Source: Tsuneonella sp. CC-YZS046 (GTDB lineage Bacteria > Pseudomonadota > Alphaproteobacteria > Sphingomonadales > Sphingomonadaceae). Taken from it: a stretch of 64,000 nt of DNA. The stretch lies in assembly GCF_035581365.1 (NCBI RefSeq), contig NZ_CP141590.1:1426001-1490000 (forward strand), read 5' to 3'. A program made the translations under genes and the position numbers. The notes below the pieces were generated by a model that ran no database searches, was not told where the DNA came from, and saw only the letters and a program-made list of their open reading frames with translations. Within the stretch, counting starts at the first letter, position 1, and every line of letters begins with the position of its first letter. This document shows positions 29,370 through 38,999 of the stretch, in pieces.

Positions 29370-31592
29370 TCAGGCGGCGCGTTCGGATCGCAGGCTGGCG
29401 ACTTCGACCTGCATGAACATCGGGCGCGAACCGCTGCCCCCAGGCACCCCGATCACGGTGCCCGAACCCAGCGCCGCAAGCGGCATGCCCGCCGCCGCCA
29501 GCGCATAGGGCGAAACGCGATGCCGCGTGCACATCCCGCCGGCGCCATCGCTGATCAACGGCGTTTCGAACTCGACCCCCTGAACCGCATCCTTGGACCG
29601 GATGACGGAGGCGACCACCAGCTGACCTTCGCCCAGATCGAGCACCAGTTCGGTGCCGACCGGCACGCCCAGCAGCCCTTCGATGCGCGCGCCGGTCTTG
29701 GAAATATCGCGCAATGTCGCTTCATAGCGGTAGTCCGCGTGGATCACGCCGATCCGGCGGAACACCGTGCGCCGGGTCTGGCGATGCTTTTGCGGCCCGG
29801 ACGGCTCAATCCTGAAGACGCCATCGGAGAAGCGTTCGTCCACCTCTTCCCGGCAAAGGGCCTTGGAATAGATGAAGCCCTGGATATGCGTCCCGCCCTG
29901 GCTGCGCACCAGATCCAGCTGGTCGAATGCCTCGACGCCTTCCACCGTCGTCTCCATGCCCAGCGCCTTGGCAAGGCTGATGATGGCGGCAATGATCGCC
30001 GAATTGTTGCTGCCGCCCTCGGTGGAGGTTTCCACGAAGCTGCGGTCGATCTTGATCTTGTCGAACGGCGCGGTTCGCAAATAGCCCAGCGACGAGTATC
30101 CCGTCCCGAAATCGTCGAGTGCGAGGCGGACCCCCAGCTTCTTGAGGATAGAGAATACCTCGTCGGTAGTCCCATGATCGCCCATGAAGACCGTCTCGGT
30201 GATTTCAAGCTCAAGCCGGTCCGGATTGATGCCGGACGTCGCAAGCGCGCTGGCCACGGCTTTCGGAAAGCCCGCAGTCGCAAACTGGACGGGAGAAACG
30301 TTGATCGCAATCCGCACATTGCCGGGCCATGTGGCCGCATCTTCGCAAGCCTTCCGCAATGCCCACTCGCCCAGCGAATTGATCAGGTTGGATTCTTCGG
30401 CAATCGGAATGAAGACTTCCGGGTTGACCCACCCTCTCTCCGGATGTTCCCACCGCATGAGGCCCTCGAAGCCGACGACTATATTGTCCTCGATGCGGAC
30501 GACCGGCTGGTAATGCATCTGGATCTGGTCGCGCGCGAGCGCATCGCGCAAATCTTCCTCGATCTGGCGCCTTTCCTCGGCAACATCCTTCAGATCGTTG
30601 GAATAGAAGCGATATTGCCCGCGCCCGCCCCCCTTGGCCGCATACAACGCCAGATCGGCGGCGCGCACCAGATCGTCGCTCTCCAGACCATCGTAGGGCG
30701 CCACCGCGAGACCCACGGAAGTCCCGATGACGCAGCGGCTCCCTTCGATCGTATAGGGCTGGGAGATCATCTGAATCACGCGATTGGCCAATTCGCCCAA
30801 CTGGCCGCGATCGTCCATATCCGGCAGGATCACCTGAAATTCGTCACCGCCCAGGCGCCCGATTTCGCCTTGCGTGCCGATGATCCGCGTCAGCCGCTGC
30901 GCCACCTGCTTCAGCAGTTCATCGCCGGCCTGATGGCCCAGCGTGTCATTGACCTGCTTGAAGCGGTCGAGATCGAGCATCATCAGCGCGCAGGAGCGCT
31001 TCGCAATCCTGTAGGCCTGGAGAATGGAGACGAGCCGCTGCCCCATCCTGTGGCGGTTGGCGAGGCCGGTCAGGGAATCATACATCGCCATCCGCGAGGC
31101 ATCCTGCCGGCTGCGGCGCAGTTCGGTTATGTCCTTGCCATTGCCGCAATAGCCGATGAAATTGCGGTCGGCGTCATATTGGGGCCGCCCGAAGATCGCC
31201 CACCATATTTCCCGTTCGTCCGTCGCGACACGCAATTCCATGTTGGAAATCGTGTTCTTCGCGCGCATGATGAATGGCAGCGTTCGCTGCGTGCCCTGTT
31301 CCTCCTCCTGGCTTTCCGGAGCGTCCGATACGAACAGGGAACTCAGCGGCCTGCCTGCAAGAGCGGCCGACGATGCGCCAAGCGCGGTGGCGGCCGAAGG
31401 CGAAATATAGGTAATCTGGCCCGACGTATCGGTCGCCCAGAACCATCCCTGCCCCGAGCTTTCAAATTCATCGAGCAATTGCAGCCGGGTGGCGATATCG
31501 GCCCCCCTGATGCCCGCACGGTCGGAGGAATCATCCGCATCAGGGCCAGATCGTCCCTCGCTTGACCGGATGCCTTTCCAGAATGCCGCCAT
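29370..31592 (-). CDS. PAS-GGDEF-EAL-PilZ cyclic-di-GMP protein
   Basis: Cytoplasmic c-di-GMP turnover protein of 740 residues. Domains in order: PAS (about residues 40-150, GQGWFWATDTSGQITYISP), GGDEF (about 165-330, intact signature RLGGDEFQVI), EAL (about 340-590) and PilZ-like (about 600-700, DISKTGARIEG). The EAL signature reads EGL, an occasional variant, but the metal and catalytic residues AINVSP, EITETVF, LDDFGTGYSSL and KIDRSF are kept, so phosphodiesterase activity is plausible. The allosteric RxxD site before GGDEF is absent. ATG at 31592 has CTGGAG six bases before it. It is paralogous to the next gene on the same strand. Confidence 0.9.
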   Translation of the reverse strand: MAAFWKGIRSSEGRSGPDADDSSDRAGIRGADIATRLQLLDEFESSGQGWFWATDTSGQITYISPSAATALGASSAALAGRPLSSLFVSDAPESQEEEQGTQRTLPFIMRAKNTISNMELRVATDEREIWWAIFGRPQYDADRNFIGYCGNGKDITELRRSRQDASRMAMYDSLTGLANRHRMGQRLVSILQAYRIAKRSCALMMLDLDRFKQVNDTLGHQAGDELLKQVAQRLTRIIGTQGEIGRLGGDEFQVILPDMDDRGQLGELANRVIQMISQPYTIEGSRCVIGTSVGLAVAPYDGLESDDLVRAADLALYAAKGGGRGQYRFYSNDLKDVAEERRQIEEDLRDALARDQIQMHYQPVVRIEDNIVVGFEGLMRWEHPERGWVNPEVFIPIAEESNLINSLGEWALRKACEDAATWPGNVRIAINVSPVQFATAGFPKAVASALATSGINPDRLELEITETVFMGDHGTTDEVFSILKKLGVRLALDDFGTGYSSLGYLRTAPFDKIKIDRSFVETSTEGGSNNSAIIAAIISLAKALGMETTVEGVEAFDQLDLVRSQGGTHIQGFIYSKALCREEVDERFSDGVFRIEPSGPQKHRQTRRTVFRRIGVIHADYRYEATLRDISKTGARIEGLLGVPVGTELVLDLGEGQLVVASVIRSKDAVQGVEFETPLISDGAGGMCTRHRVSPYALAAAGMPLAALGSGTVIGVPGGSGSRPMFMQVEVASLRSERAA

Positions 31593-31782
31593 GATTGCTC
31601 CAGGATTTCCCAAACTCGGCTGTTTCAGCAGTCTGCCCTGAGCAATCCTTTATCGCTGAGTTGTTGAAGAAAGTTAAATTCGACCAAATGTTTTCTACAG
31701 ATTTTCGCCGGATCGCTGGAAAAACCGGCCCGAGCGAACGCAACAGCTTGCCATTTGCCGGGAAAACCCCGGGAAGCGCTCC

Positions 31783-34479
31783 TCAACCGGCCTGACGCCA
31801 GAGCCGCGGCTTGTCCTCTTCCTGCGAGACACCGCGCTTGAGGGAAATGCGGCCATCGGCACCGATATCGACGGGTATCTGAAATTCGATGCCCATGCGG
31901 TTTTCCTGACTCCAGCGCGCCTTGCCGGCCAGGATCAGATCATCCGACACGGCGATCTTGAAGGTGGTTTCAGGCGGCACGTTCCACAGCCCTTCGATCA
32001 TTGCCCCATTCGCGGAGATGTTGCGGATCGTGCCGGTGTATATCTCGCCTTCGTGATCCAGCACGACCTTGCGAAGCATGGTCTGACGCGGGCCGCGCGA
32101 GGCGCGCGGACCGCTCGCCACCGCCTTCAATCCGCTCTCCAGCCGCCGGGTGGCTTCATCGGCGTCGAACGGCTTGTCGTAAACATATCCCTGCACATGA
32201 CTGCAGCCGAGCAGGCGGACCAGTTCCAACTCGTCCAAAGTCTCCACGCCTTCGGCGGTGGTATCCATGCCGAGCGACTGGGCCAGGCTGGTGATCGAGG
32301 CGATGATCGCGCCGTTGCGGCTGCCGGGCATCGTTGCCCCCCGCACGAACCCCTGATCGATCTTGATCTTGTCGAAGGGAGCTTTCTTGAGATAGCTGAG
32401 CGAGGAGTAACCCGTGCCGAAATCGTCCAGCGCGAGCCGCACGCCGATCCGCTTCAACGAAGCGAACATCGCATCGGTATTGCTGTCATCGGCGAGGAAC
32501 ACGCTCTCGGTTATCTCGAGTTCCAGCCGCTGCGGATCAATGCCCGCCTGCGCGATCGCGCTGGTCACGATCCCGGGAAGCTGCGGATTGGCGAACTGGA
32601 TGGGCGATACGTTGACCGCGACCCGCACGCTCTCCGGCCAGCGCGCCAGATCGTGACAGGCGGTGCGGATCGCCCACTCGCCCATCGCGGCGATCAGGCC
32701 CGTGTCTTCCGCCACTTCCACGAACCGGGCCGGCGAAAGCATGCCCCTCGTCGGGTGATTCCAGCGCATCAGCGCCTCGAAGCCCGAAATCTCCTCGGTC
32801 GCGGTCTCGATCACCGGCTGGTAATGCAGCTCCAGCGCCCCGGCATGGATCGCGTCCCGCAGATCCTGCTCGAGCTGGCGCTTTTCCTCGGCGCGCGAAT
32901 GCAGGTCGGTCGCATAGAAACGGTAGCAACCCCGCCCAGCATCCTTGGCCGCATACAGCGCCAGATCCGCATTGCGAACCAGCGCATCGCTGGTCGTGCC
33001 GTCCTCGGGAGCAAGGGCGATCCCCACCGACGCTCCAATAATCACGCGATGCCCCTCGATCGAATAGGGCTGCGACAGGGATTCGATGATCCGGTGCGCA
33101 AGATTGGCCAGATCGTCCCGGACCTGCGCTCCGCCGAGTATCACCTGAAATTCATCGCCGCCCAGGCGCCCCACGCGGCCACGTTCCGCGACCACCCTGA
33201 GCAGGCGCTGCGAAACCTGCGTGAGCAGCGCATCCCCGGCGGGATGGCCCAGCGTGTCGTTGACCTGCTTGAAACGGTCGAGATCGAGCAGGAAAACCGC
33301 GCAGGTCCGCTGCGCCTCCCGTGGCGCATCGAGCAGCCGTTCCAGTGTCTTGGATATTTGGAAACGATTGGCGAGGCCGGTCAGCGAATCATAGCGGGCG
33401 AGGCGCGTGGCCTCCTCCTGCGTCCGCCTTTTCTCGGTCAGATCGTGGGCGGACCCGCGAAACCCCACATAATTGCCATAGCTGTCATAGATCGGCTTGC
33501 CCGTTACCGACCACCAGCGCTCCTCCCCCCGCAGCGGCGCCCTTACCGCGAGTTCGTGGAAGGCCGAGCGGGCCGACAGATGGAACGCAAGCGTCCGTTC
33601 CCCATCATGGCTGTCGCTCCCTGTCTCGAACAGCTTGCTCAGATGGCAGCCGATCATGTCGCCCCGGCTCGTGTTGAACAGCCCGGCGGTCGCCGGGGAG
33701 AGATAGGCAAGCATCCCCTTGCTGTCGGTTTCCCAGAACCAGCCCTGGCCGGATTCCTCGAAATCATGGAGGATGTCTTCGGCCCGCCGGCTGAGGCGCA
33801 GTTCCGCCTCCCGCCTGAGGAGGCTGGCCCTCTGGGCGGCCGCCTGCATCCGGTCGACCAGCACCGCAATCGGCACCAGCACGAGCAGCGTGGCGACGGC
33901 GCTGGGGGAATGGAACCAGGCCAGCAAGCCGGACCAGCCCGCGATCTGGACGGTGAACAGCGTGTATCGCTTGCCGCTCTGGATCAACGTGGCGATCACG
34001 CTGGCGAGAATGAAGGCCGCCAATGGCCCTTCCAGAAACTCCCCCGCTCTGAAATTCCAGTAGCCCATGCCAAGGCCGAAGACCGCCATGGGCACCGCCA
34101 CGGCCGGAACCGCGAACATGGCCCGTTGCCATGGCGCATCGGCAACGCGATTGCCGAGGCGGACGAAATATATCCCGGCAAGGACCAGCAAACTTGCCGC
34201 CGCAATCAGGAAAATGCTGTGGACAGGCGGAATGCCGGCAAAGATCGCGGCGAACGCCGCGGAGCCGGCGAATACCCCGGCCATACAGTTCCAGCGCCTT
34301 GAAAGCAGCGCATCGGCGGCATGGGTCGCGGCGAATGCCGAGAACAAGCCATCCGCCGGCTCACCCGCGCGCGCCGCAACCGCGCCTGCCTTGCGGACCC
34401 GCGCCGGCACGGGACGAGCAGCGTCGCCCGTGGCATGACGCCCAGCGTTCGATACAGCGTCGGGTTCGGATTGCGCCAT
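31783..34479 (-). CDS. Membrane PAS-GGDEF-EAL-PilZ cyclic-di-GMP protein
   Basis: Inner-membrane c-di-GMP protein of 898 residues. A Pro/Ala-rich cytoplasmic start is followed by about six membrane helices (roughly residues 64-215), PAS (about 240-350, GQGWFWETDSKGMLAYLSP), GGDEF (intact RLGGDEFQVI), EAL (canonical FEALMRW, AVNVSP, EITESVF, LDDFGTGYSSL, KIDQGF) and a C-terminal PilZ-like domain in which the DxSxxG aspartate is Asn (NISANGAMIEG). RxxD is absent. From the PAS domain on it is clearly a paralogue of the neighbour 190 bases downstream, pointing to tandem duplication with gain or loss of the membrane part. Confidence 0.9.
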   Translation of the reverse strand: MAQSEPDAVSNAGRHATGDAARPVPARVRKAGAVAARAGEPADGLFSAFAATHAADALLSRRWNCMAGVFAGSAAFAAIFAGIPPVHSIFLIAAASLLVLAGIYFVRLGNRVADAPWQRAMFAVPAVAVPMAVFGLGMGYWNFRAGEFLEGPLAAFILASVIATLIQSGKRYTLFTVQIAGWSGLLAWFHSPSAVATLLVLVPIAVLVDRMQAAAQRASLLRREAELRLSRRAEDILHDFEESGQGWFWETDSKGMLAYLSPATAGLFNTSRGDMIGCHLSKLFETGSDSHDGERTLAFHLSARSAFHELAVRAPLRGEERWWSVTGKPIYDSYGNYVGFRGSAHDLTEKRRTQEEATRLARYDSLTGLANRFQISKTLERLLDAPREAQRTCAVFLLDLDRFKQVNDTLGHPAGDALLTQVSQRLLRVVAERGRVGRLGGDEFQVILGGAQVRDDLANLAHRIIESLSQPYSIEGHRVIIGASVGIALAPEDGTTSDALVRNADLALYAAKDAGRGCYRFYATDLHSRAEEKRQLEQDLRDAIHAGALELHYQPVIETATEEISGFEALMRWNHPTRGMLSPARFVEVAEDTGLIAAMGEWAIRTACHDLARWPESVRVAVNVSPIQFANPQLPGIVTSAIAQAGIDPQRLELEITESVFLADDSNTDAMFASLKRIGVRLALDDFGTGYSSLSYLKKAPFDKIKIDQGFVRGATMPGSRNGAIIASITSLAQSLGMDTTAEGVETLDELELVRLLGCSHVQGYVYDKPFDADEATRRLESGLKAVASGPRASRGPRQTMLRKVVLDHEGEIYTGTIRNISANGAMIEGLWNVPPETTFKIAVSDDLILAGKARWSQENRMGIEFQIPVDIGADGRISLKRGVSQEEDKPRLWRQAG

Positions 34480-34638
34480 CGAACATTAAATCGCCTGCCG
34501 GCTTTTAAAAAAGGTTAAGCCGCGCACAAGGTTTGCCCGGTAACATGCGCGGCGCATTTCCTTATGACCGGGCGAATGCAGCACGGGGCTTGTGCGCGAA
34601 TGCCGGGCCGTGCATTCTCCCCTGGATGGAAGCGGGAA

Positions 34639-35541
34639 ATGCGAAACCTCGGTCTTTCAGGCCGACCGGCAGGAAGGACAGACAGCAATGATTTCTCCCG
34701 CTCCAGTCACGAGCGACCGCGCTTGAACGCCCCACTGATTGAAACGCTGGGTTCGCGCCGCTTGCGCACCGCATGCTGGAACCGGCACCTGATCGGCACG
34801 GCCACCCCGCTGCTGATCTTCAACGGCGTCGGCATGAACCTGGAAGTGCTCGAACCGATGGTTCGCGAAATCCGCGACCGGCCGGTGCTCACCCTCGACA
34901 TGCCCGGCATCGGGGGGTCGCCCGATCCCACGATACCCTACACGCCGCAGATGGCCGCAAGCTGGGGCAGGAAATTGCTGGCCCGGCACAATATGGAACG
35001 GGCCGACGTCATGGGGTTCAGCTGGGGCGGCGCGATCGCGCAGCAATTCGCCATCCAGTATCCCCGGCACGTCGGCAGGCTGGTCCTCGCCGCGATCGGG
35101 CCGGGGCTGCCGATCCTTCCGGGCCAGGCCACCTATCACTTTCATCTGATGGACCCGATCTGGAACGGGCAGACCGCGGAAAGCAATCTGCTGGGGGCGA
35201 TTTCCGCATCCGACCGGAAAGTCGTGATGGAAGATCTGCTCGCCCGGCTGACCCCGCCTTCCTCGACCGGCTATTTCTATCAGATCCTTGCCCTTTCCGG
35301 TTGGGCAAGCGCGCTTGCCCTGCCGCTTGTCAACAAGGACACCCTGATCGTCATGGGGGATGAGGACCACATCATTCCATTGGTGAACGGACGCTGGCTC
35401 TCGGCCCTGATTTCATCGAGCCGCGTGGCGGTCATAAACGGTGGCGGACATCTCTTCATGTTCAGCCACATCGCCGAGGTGATGAGCCACCTGCGCCCGT
35501 TTCTCGAAATGGATGGGCAAGTGCATCAAGGCGCGGCATAA
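34639..35541 (+). CDS. Alpha/beta hydrolase (PHA-depolymerase-like)
   Basis: Soluble alpha/beta-fold hydrolase of about 300 residues resembling intracellular medium-chain polyhydroxyalkanoate depolymerases. LLIFNGVGMNLEVLEPMV forms the oxyanion region, DMPGIGGSPDP follows, the nucleophile elbow is GFSWGGA, the acid is likely Asp in MGDEDHIIP and the base is His in NGGGHLFMF. The start is uncertain: ATG at 34639 has GGAAG at good spacing, but conserved sequence begins only at NAPLIETLGSRRL (a TTG at 34723), so the first 28 residues may not be translated. It precedes the FprA-type gene by 30 bases. Confidence 0.75.
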   Translation: MRNLGLSGRPAGRTDSNDFSRSSHERPRLNAPLIETLGSRRLRTACWNRHLIGTATPLLIFNGVGMNLEVLEPMVREIRDRPVLTLDMPGIGGSPDPTIPYTPQMAASWGRKLLARHNMERADVMGFSWGGAIAQQFAIQYPRHVGRLVLAAIGPGLPILPGQATYHFHLMDPIWNGQTAESNLLGAISASDRKVVMEDLLARLTPPSSTGYFYQILALSGWASALALPLVNKDTLIVMGDEDHIIPLVNGRWLSALISSSRVAVINGGGHLFMFSHIAEVMSHLRPFLEMDGQVHQGAA

Positions 35542-35571
35542 CGAAAATGGGTGAGAGGAGACTGAAACGAC

Positions 35572-36888
35572 ATGCGGCATCTGGCGATTATCGGCTCCGG
35601 CCCGGCAGGATATTACACGGCTGAAGCGGCGCAGAAGCAATGGGGCGATGATATCCGGGTCGACATCTTCGACCGCCTGCCCGTGCCCTACGGCCTGATC
35701 CGCAGCGGGGTCGCGCCGGATCATCAATCCATCAAGGGCGTATCCCGGCGCTATGAGCAGACCGCGCTGTCGGAAAATGTCCGCTTCGTCGGAAACGTCA
35801 CCATCGGCAAGGATGTGACGGTCGCCGAATTGCAGGATCTCTATCACGCGGTGATCTTCGCGACCGGCGCCCCGAACGACCGGCCGCTCGAAATTCCGGG
35901 CGAGGATCTCGGCAATGTCTTCGGCAGCGCCGCCTTTGTCGGCTGGTATAACGGCCACCCGCAATTCACCGATCTGGCCCCGGACCTCTCCGGCAAGAAC
36001 GCGGTTATCGTGGGAATGGGCAATGTCGCGCTGGATGTCGCGCGCATTCTTTCCAAGACCAGAAGCGAATTCGAAGGCAGCGACATCGTGGCCCATGCGC
36101 TCGATGCGCTTGCCGCATCCCGGCTGGAGCAGATCACGATCCTGGGCCGGCGCGGACCGCACCAGATCGCCATGACTCCCAAGGAACTGGGCGAACTCGC
36201 CCGGCTCGAACGCGCCACGCCGAGGGTCGATCCGGCGGACCTTCCCCCGGAAGACGACGACGCGGTGCTGGAACCGGGCCAGCGCAAGTCGGTCGGCCAT
36301 CTGCGCAGCTTCGCGGCCATCCCCGAAAGCGAGCGCGCCGACGCAAGCATAGAGGTGAACTTCGCATTCTACGGAGTGCCGAAAGCGCTCAAGGGAGAAG
36401 GCAAGATCCAGGTCGTGCAGGTTGCCGAAACCGAATTGAGCGGCGGCAAGCTTGTGGAAACAGGCGCGCTCTACGATCTTCCCTGCGACCTGCTGGTCAG
36501 TTGCATCGGCTATCGCACCTCACCCATCCCCGGGGTTCCCTTCGACGAACGCATGGGCCGCTTCGCCAATGACGAAGGCCGCATCCTGCCGGGCCTCTAT
36601 TGCGTGGGCTGGGCGCGGCGCGGCCCCACCGGCACGATCGGCACCAATCGGCCCGACGGCTTCGAAATCATCGAGAAAATAGCCGCCGACATGGAAAGCG
36701 GCAGGCTGGACACGGGCGGAAAGGAAGGAAGGGCGGGCTTCGACAGGATCGCGGCGGCGCGCAATCTGGAGATCGTGACCTTCCGAGACTGGAAGAAGAT
36801 CGAGGAAGCCGAAGAAAAGGCCGCGCGCGAAGGCGCCCCGCGCGAGAAATTCGTCAAGATCGAGGAAATGATCAAGGCGCGGGGGTGA
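35572..36888 (+). CDS. Adrenodoxin-reductase-type ferredoxin--NADP reductase (FprA-like)
   Basis: FAD- and NADP-dependent reductase of the adrenodoxin reductase/FprA family, passing electrons between NADPH and a ferredoxin. 438 residues. FAD motif AIIGSGPAGYYTAEAA, VPYGLIRSGVAPDHQSIK, FATGAPNDR, NADP motif VGMGNVALDVARIL, and the family signature WARRGPTGTIGTNR near the C-terminus. A charged helical tail ends the protein. Partners could be a cytochrome P450 or a biosynthetic ferredoxin; none is adjacent. Confidence 0.9.
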   Translation: MRHLAIIGSGPAGYYTAEAAQKQWGDDIRVDIFDRLPVPYGLIRSGVAPDHQSIKGVSRRYEQTALSENVRFVGNVTIGKDVTVAELQDLYHAVIFATGAPNDRPLEIPGEDLGNVFGSAAFVGWYNGHPQFTDLAPDLSGKNAVIVGMGNVALDVARILSKTRSEFEGSDIVAHALDALAASRLEQITILGRRGPHQIAMTPKELGELARLERATPRVDPADLPPEDDDAVLEPGQRKSVGHLRSFAAIPESERADASIEVNFAFYGVPKALKGEGKIQVVQVAETELSGGKLVETGALYDLPCDLLVSCIGYRTSPIPGVPFDERMGRFANDEGRILPGLYCVGWARRGPTGTIGTNRPDGFEIIEKIAADMESGRLDTGGKEGRAGFDRIAAARNLEIVTFRDWKKIEEAEEKAAREGAPREKFVKIEEMIKARG

Positions 36889-36921
36889 TGGGCGCCAGCC
36901 CCTTCCCCGCAGCATGAGCGA

Positions 36922-36941
36922 GCCGGGCGAAAACGCCCGGC
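36922..36941. terminator. Stem-loop between convergent fprA-like gene and dnaN
   Basis: GCCGGGCG and CGCCCGGC form a perfect eight-base stem with an AAAA loop, between the two stop codons. No T run on either side. Confidence 0.5.
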
Positions 36942-36951
36942 ATCACCCGAA

Positions 36952-38079
36952 TCAGACCCGCATCGGCATCAGCACGTAAAGGGCCGGGCTCTTGTCGTTC
37001 TGCCGGATCAGGGTCGGCGCGCCGGGATCGGCCAGGTGAAGCTCGACCGTGTCGCCTTCGACCTGGCTGAGGATGTCCTTCAGGTAATTGGCGTTGAAGC
37101 CGATCTCGAATTCTTCCGACGAATAATCCGCGGGAAGCTCCTCGGCGGCGGTGCCGTTGTCGGGCGAGGTGACGGACAGGGTGACCCGGTCCTTTTCGAG
37201 GCCCATCTTGACCGCGCGGGTCTTTTCCGTGGCGATTGTCGCAACGCGATCAACGCCTTCAAAGAAACTCCTCGGATCAAGCTTCAACAGCTTGTCGTTG
37301 CCGGTGGGAATGACCCGGCTGTAATCGGGGAAGGTGCCGTCGATCAGCTTGCTGGTCAGCACCACGCCGCCCTCGCCGCCCAGGGTGAAACGAATCTTGC
37401 TGGCCGAAAGGTCGATCTCGACATTGCTGTCCAGCGCTTCTTCCAGCAGCTTGCGCAGCTCCGCGATCGCCTTGCGCGGAACGATCACGTCCGGCATCCC
37501 TTCGGCGCCGTCGGGGCGCGTGATCGTGTAGCGGGCCAGGCGGTGGCCGTCGGTCGCCGCCGCCTTGAGAACCGGGCGATCCTCGTCCGAAACATGCAGG
37601 AAAATGCCATTGAGGTAATAGCGGGTTTCCTCGGTGGAAATCGCGAACCGGGTCCGGTCGATCAATTCGGCCAGAACCTTGGCCTGCACTTCGAAGCTGG
37701 TGGGAAGATCGCCCTCCACGATCACCGGGAAATCGTCGCGCGGCAGCGTCGGCAGCGAGAAGCGGCTGCGCCCGGCCTTGACCGCCATGCGGTTATCCGC
37801 CGTTTCCAAGCTGACCTGGCTGCCATCGGGCAGCTTGCGCGCGATGTCGAACAGCAGATGCGCCGACACGGTGATCGCGCCCGGAGCCTCCACCGATACA
37901 GCCGCCATCGTCTCGACCACCTGCAGGTCGAGATCGGTCGCCATCACTCTCACGGCGCCATCCGGATTCGCCTCGATCAGGACGTTCGAGAGAATCGGAA
38001 TGGTGTTGCGGCGCTCGACGACGGACTGCACGTGAGACAGACAGCGCAGCAGCGTTGCGCGTTCGATCGTGGCCTTCAT
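36952..38079 (-). CDS. dnaN: DNA polymerase III beta subunit (sliding clamp)
   Basis: Ring-shaped processivity clamp of the replicase. 375 residues, three repeated clamp folds. MKATIERATLLRCLSHVQSV, RRNTIPILSNVLI, FSLPTLPRDDFPVI, the middle-domain YYLNGIFLH, ATDGHRLA and the end SPALYVLMPMRV (the conserved MPMR tail of the partner-binding groove) are all present. ATG at 38079 gives the standard start. dnaA is not adjacent, so the locus is not an obvious replication origin. Confidence 0.96.
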   Translation of the reverse strand: MKATIERATLLRCLSHVQSVVERRNTIPILSNVLIEANPDGAVRVMATDLDLQVVETMAAVSVEAPGAITVSAHLLFDIARKLPDGSQVSLETADNRMAVKAGRSRFSLPTLPRDDFPVIVEGDLPTSFEVQAKVLAELIDRTRFAISTEETRYYLNGIFLHVSDEDRPVLKAAATDGHRLARYTITRPDGAEGMPDVIVPRKAIAELRKLLEEALDSNVEIDLSASKIRFTLGGEGGVVLTSKLIDGTFPDYSRVIPTGNDKLLKLDPRSFFEGVDRVATIATEKTRAVKMGLEKDRVTLSVTSPDNGTAAEELPADYSSEEFEIGFNANYLKDILSQVEGDTVELHLADPGAPTLIRQNDKSPALYVLMPMRV

Positions 38080-38220
38080 GCGTTGTCGATCCCCCCTTAT
38101 CCGCCCAAGCGAGCGGACTCGCTCCAAGCGTCAAGTTCCGAATGATCAATCCTTAGCGCGAGAGTCCGTATCGGCAAGGCAGAAGGTATGAAAACCAGCG
38201 CTATCTGGGGATAAACCCCC

Positions 38221-38982
38221 TCAAATCATCGCCATTCCACCATTTACGTGCAGGGTCTGGCCGGTGAGATAGCCTGCTTCCCGTGAAGCGAGATAGGCGG
38301 CGGCGGCCCCGATGTCCTCGCCTTCGCCCATGCGGCCCATCGGGATTTTCGCGTTGAGCGCCTCTTTCTGCGCGTCGGGCAGCCCATCCGTCATGGCCGT
38401 GCGGATGAACCCCGGGGCGATGCAGTTCACGGTGATGTTGCGGCTGGCCAGTTCCTGCGCCAGGCTCTTGGACATGGCGGTGATCCCGCCCTTGGCCGCG
38501 CAATAGTTCATCTGCCCCGGATTGCCGGTGGTGCCGACGATGCTGGTGATGTTGATGATGCGGCCGAACTTCGCCTTCATCATCGGACGGGCGGCGGCGC
38601 GCATCAGGCGGAAGGTCGCTTCGAGATTGATGCGGATCACCTCGTCCCACTCCTCGTCCTTCATCCGCATGGCGAGATTGTCGCGCGTGACCCCGGCATT
38701 GTTCACCAGAATGTCCAGCTTGCCCAGCGTATCGACCGCCGCGGGAACGAGATGCTCGACCTGATCGCTGTTGGAAAGGTTGCAGGTGATCTCGACATGA
38801 TCGCCCCCGCCCTTCGCGCCGAAGTCCGAATTCAACTCCTCGCGGAAGGCGCGCAGCTTCCCGGCGTTGGAGCCGGAGACGGCCAGGCGCGCGCCCTGCG
38901 CGGCCAGCGCGCGGGCGATGGCGGAGCCGATGCCGCCGGAAGCGCCGGTAACCAGTGCGGTCATGCCTGTCAGATCGAACAT
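38221..38982 (-). CDS. fabG: 3-oxoacyl-ACP reductase
   Basis: NADPH-dependent SDR that reduces 3-oxoacyl-ACP in type II fatty acid synthesis. 253 residues: TGASGGIGSAIA, NNAGVTRDNLAMRM (the FabG signature), serine in INITSIVG and catalytic YCAAKGG (Tyr, Lys spaced by three), then IAPGFIRTAMTD. Adjacent fabD, 17 bases upstream on the same strand, supports the fatty acid role over other SDRs. Confidence 0.95.
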   Translation of the reverse strand: MFDLTGMTALVTGASGGIGSAIARALAAQGARLAVSGSNAGKLRAFREELNSDFGAKGGGDHVEITCNLSNSDQVEHLVPAAVDTLGKLDILVNNAGVTRDNLAMRMKDEEWDEVIRINLEATFRLMRAAARPMMKAKFGRIINITSIVGTTGNPGQMNYCAAKGGITAMSKSLAQELASRNITVNCIAPGFIRTAMTDGLPDAQKEALNAKIPMGRMGEGEDIGAAAAYLASREAGYLTGQTLHVNGGMAMI

Positions 38983-38999
38983 CTTCGTTTCTCCTGCGC

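Noticed and set aside
32053-34302. A 749-codon open frame antisense to the membrane GGDEF-EAL gene
   Set aside because: Mirror of third-position GC bias; the GGDEF-EAL reading is unambiguous.
36952-38220. A replication origin near dnaN
   Set aside because: No dnaA gene and no cluster of DnaA boxes was noticed; in many alphaproteobacteria dnaN is away from the origin.
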